From Phenylobacterium sp. (GTDB lineage Bacteria > Pseudomonadota > Alphaproteobacteria > Caulobacterales > Caulobacteraceae), in the NCBI RefSeq assembly GCF_030681155.1, contig NZ_JAUXXE010000053.1:1-64000 (forward strand): a DNA stretch of 64,000 nucleotides. Direction: 5' to 3'. Below, piece by piece: positions 63,023-64,000 of the stretch. Position numbers and translations under genes: made by a program. Below the pieces are notes generated by a model. That model was given only the letters and a program-made list of their open reading frames with translations. It was not told the origin of the DNA and did no database searches. Each line of letters begins with the position of its first letter. Within the stretch, counting starts at the first letter, position 1.

Positions 63023-63909
63023 CGCCGCCCTCCCCCGTCTCGGACAATGCGGACGCGTTGGGGGCGACGGCTATCGCCTAGGCGGAGTTCGGCGGCCTCG
63101 AACAGCCGTTCGACGATGATCCGGCGTCCTTGCACGCGGTAGTTCACCAGTTCGTCCGACTTTCCGGGACCGATCACGAACAGCGGCGGCATCTCGCCCT
63201 GGGTCACGCTGGGCGGAAACTCGATGAAGGTCCGACGACCATCGTCGAAGACCCTCAAGGGCTTCCACGGCGCGCGCCCGGTCAGGCGATACCCGAAGAA
63301 ATACTCTGGAGCCGGCGCGGGCGGCGTAATGGCAGGCTGGCGGACCTGGACAACGGCGGCGGCGGCCTTGGCCTCGTCGGCGGGATACCGCCAGGCGACG
63401 GCGGGCATGTAAACCTTGGTCGCGGACTGGAGCTCAAGGTGGTAGGTTCGCCGATTGGTATTGATGACCAGGTTGGTTCTCAGTCCTGCCCGCAGCGGCT
63501 TCACCAGGATATGCACCTTCCGGTCCGCACCCGAGCCGCTCTCGCTATCGCCGATGATCCAACGCACGGTGTCGCCCGCCGCCACCGGCCCGGTGGGCGC
63601 CAGATCTTCTCCCGGCTGAAGCACGATGTCGGTGATCTGCCCGGGCGCTGTGTAGACCTGATAGAGCGCGCCGTCCGAGTAGAGGTAGACCTGGGCGGCG
63701 TTCACATAGCTCGTGGGGCGCGGTTCGATCCGGGCCTTCGCATTGGCGCGCGAAACGGCGCCGAGCGGCCCGGATCCTGCCGGTATATTGTTAGCCGGCG
63801 GCCGCGCAGCCGGCTCTGCGGGCATCTCCCCGCCCGCCTTCAAGGGCTCCGGCGCGGCCGACGCGGCCGCAAGAACCAGGGAGACAACCGCCGCGATGAG
63901 AGGGCCCAT
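63019..63909 (-). CDS. trbG: Conjugal transfer protein TrbG (VirB9 family)
   Basis: A 296-residue outer-membrane core subunit of the Trb type IV secretion system. It has a signal peptide (MGPLIAAVVSLVLAAASAAP), the VirB9 N-domain (YSDGALYQVYTAPGQITDIVLQPGE) and C-domain (GYRLTGRAPWKPLRVFDDGRRTFIEFPP). ATG 63909 overlaps the trbF stop as TGATG; GTG 63912 is an alternative one codon earlier. Confidence 0.95.
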   Translation of the reverse strand: MGPLIAAVVSLVLAAASAAPEPLKAGGEMPAEPAARPPANNIPAGSGPLGAVSRANAKARIEPRPTSYVNAAQVYLYSDGALYQVYTAPGQITDIVLQPGEDLAPTGPVAAGDTVRWIIGDSESGSGADRKVHILVKPLRAGLRTNLVINTNRRTYHLELQSATKVYMPAVAWRYPADEAKAAAAVVQVRQPAITPPAPAPEYFFGYRLTGRAPWKPLRVFDDGRRTFIEFPPSVTQGEMPPLFVIGPGKSDELVNYRVQGRRIIVERLFEAAELRLGDSRRPQRVRIVRDGGGRR

Positions 63910-64000
63910 CACGCGATCTCCTTCGACCAGTCGAGCGCATGTACAAACAGCCCGAGCGGGTTCTTGCGCAGTTGTTCGAGGCTGCGCGGAGGCTGCACGA
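63909..64000 (-). CDS. trbF: Conjugal transfer protein TrbF, C-terminal end (partial)
   Basis: Only the last 29 codons are in the window. They read VQPPRSLEQLRKNPLGLFV... and end in DWSKEIA, which matches the conserved TrbF (VirB8-type) C-terminus. The gene continues to the right. Its stop overlaps trbG. Confidence 0.85.
   Translation of the reverse strand, partial: VQPPRSLEQLRKNPLGLFVHALDWSKEIA

Overview
The window is GC-rich, gene-dense DNA from an alphaproteobacterium. The TonB-dependent receptor, CYP153-type P450 with its own ferredoxin, many acyl-CoA dehydrogenases, TetR regulators and alphaproteobacterial-style trb genes suggest the Caulobacterales (Phenylobacterium or Caulobacter-like). 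This is an inference from gene content; no marker gene fixes the genus.

Region 1 (1-2341) looks like chromosome: the N-terminal part of a Tat/lipoprotein-type FAD oxidoreductase with a permuted D-amino-acid-oxidase motif order, an Mpl-like Mur ligase, and tRNA-Asn(GTT).

Region 2 (about 2300-27600) is a defence island beside that tRNA. A large serine recombinase reads into the tRNA and stops in its anticodon loop. Behind it lie VapBC, an unknown gene coupled to a secreted SNase-like protein, and a complete-looking BREX type 3 operon on the minus strand: brxR (WYL regulator), brxF, brxC, pglX, brxH, pglZ, brxA. pglX is split by one intact IS3-family (IS407-type) insertion with 13-bp terminal repeats and a 4-bp target duplication. 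Removing the element plus one duplication copy restores an in-frame 921-codon pglX. Divergent from brxR, across a short intergenic region with a palindromic operator, is an AddAB-like helicase/nuclease pair.

Region 3 (27866-29681) holds a tyrosine integrase and a HigBA toxin-antitoxin pair with two palindromic operator boxes.

Region 4 (29788-61653) is a catabolic and regulatory region. It encodes a CYP153-type hydroxylase, its [2Fe-2S] ferredoxin and a reductase, alcohol and aldehyde dehydrogenases, an acyl-CoA synthetase, three acyl-CoA dehydrogenases, two SDRs, an Old Yellow Enzyme, a Cys-less thiolase-like protein with a DUF35 partner, a citrate-synthase-like protein, an esterase, a TonB receptor and two MFS transporters. 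Together they read as uptake, terminal hydroxylation, oxidation to an acid, CoA activation and beta-oxidation of a hydrophobic alkyl or terpenoid compound (substrate inferred, not shown). Six TetR regulators sit among them, three of which are double-headed with two complete TetR DNA-binding domains each. Several shared inverted-repeat motifs in promoters suggest a regulon.

Region 5 (61677-64000) is the end of a Trb-type conjugation cluster (trbF, trbG, trbI, DUF2274 gene) on the minus strand. With the integrase at 27.9 kb it raises the possibility that regions 3-5 form an integrative conjugative element with catabolic cargo.
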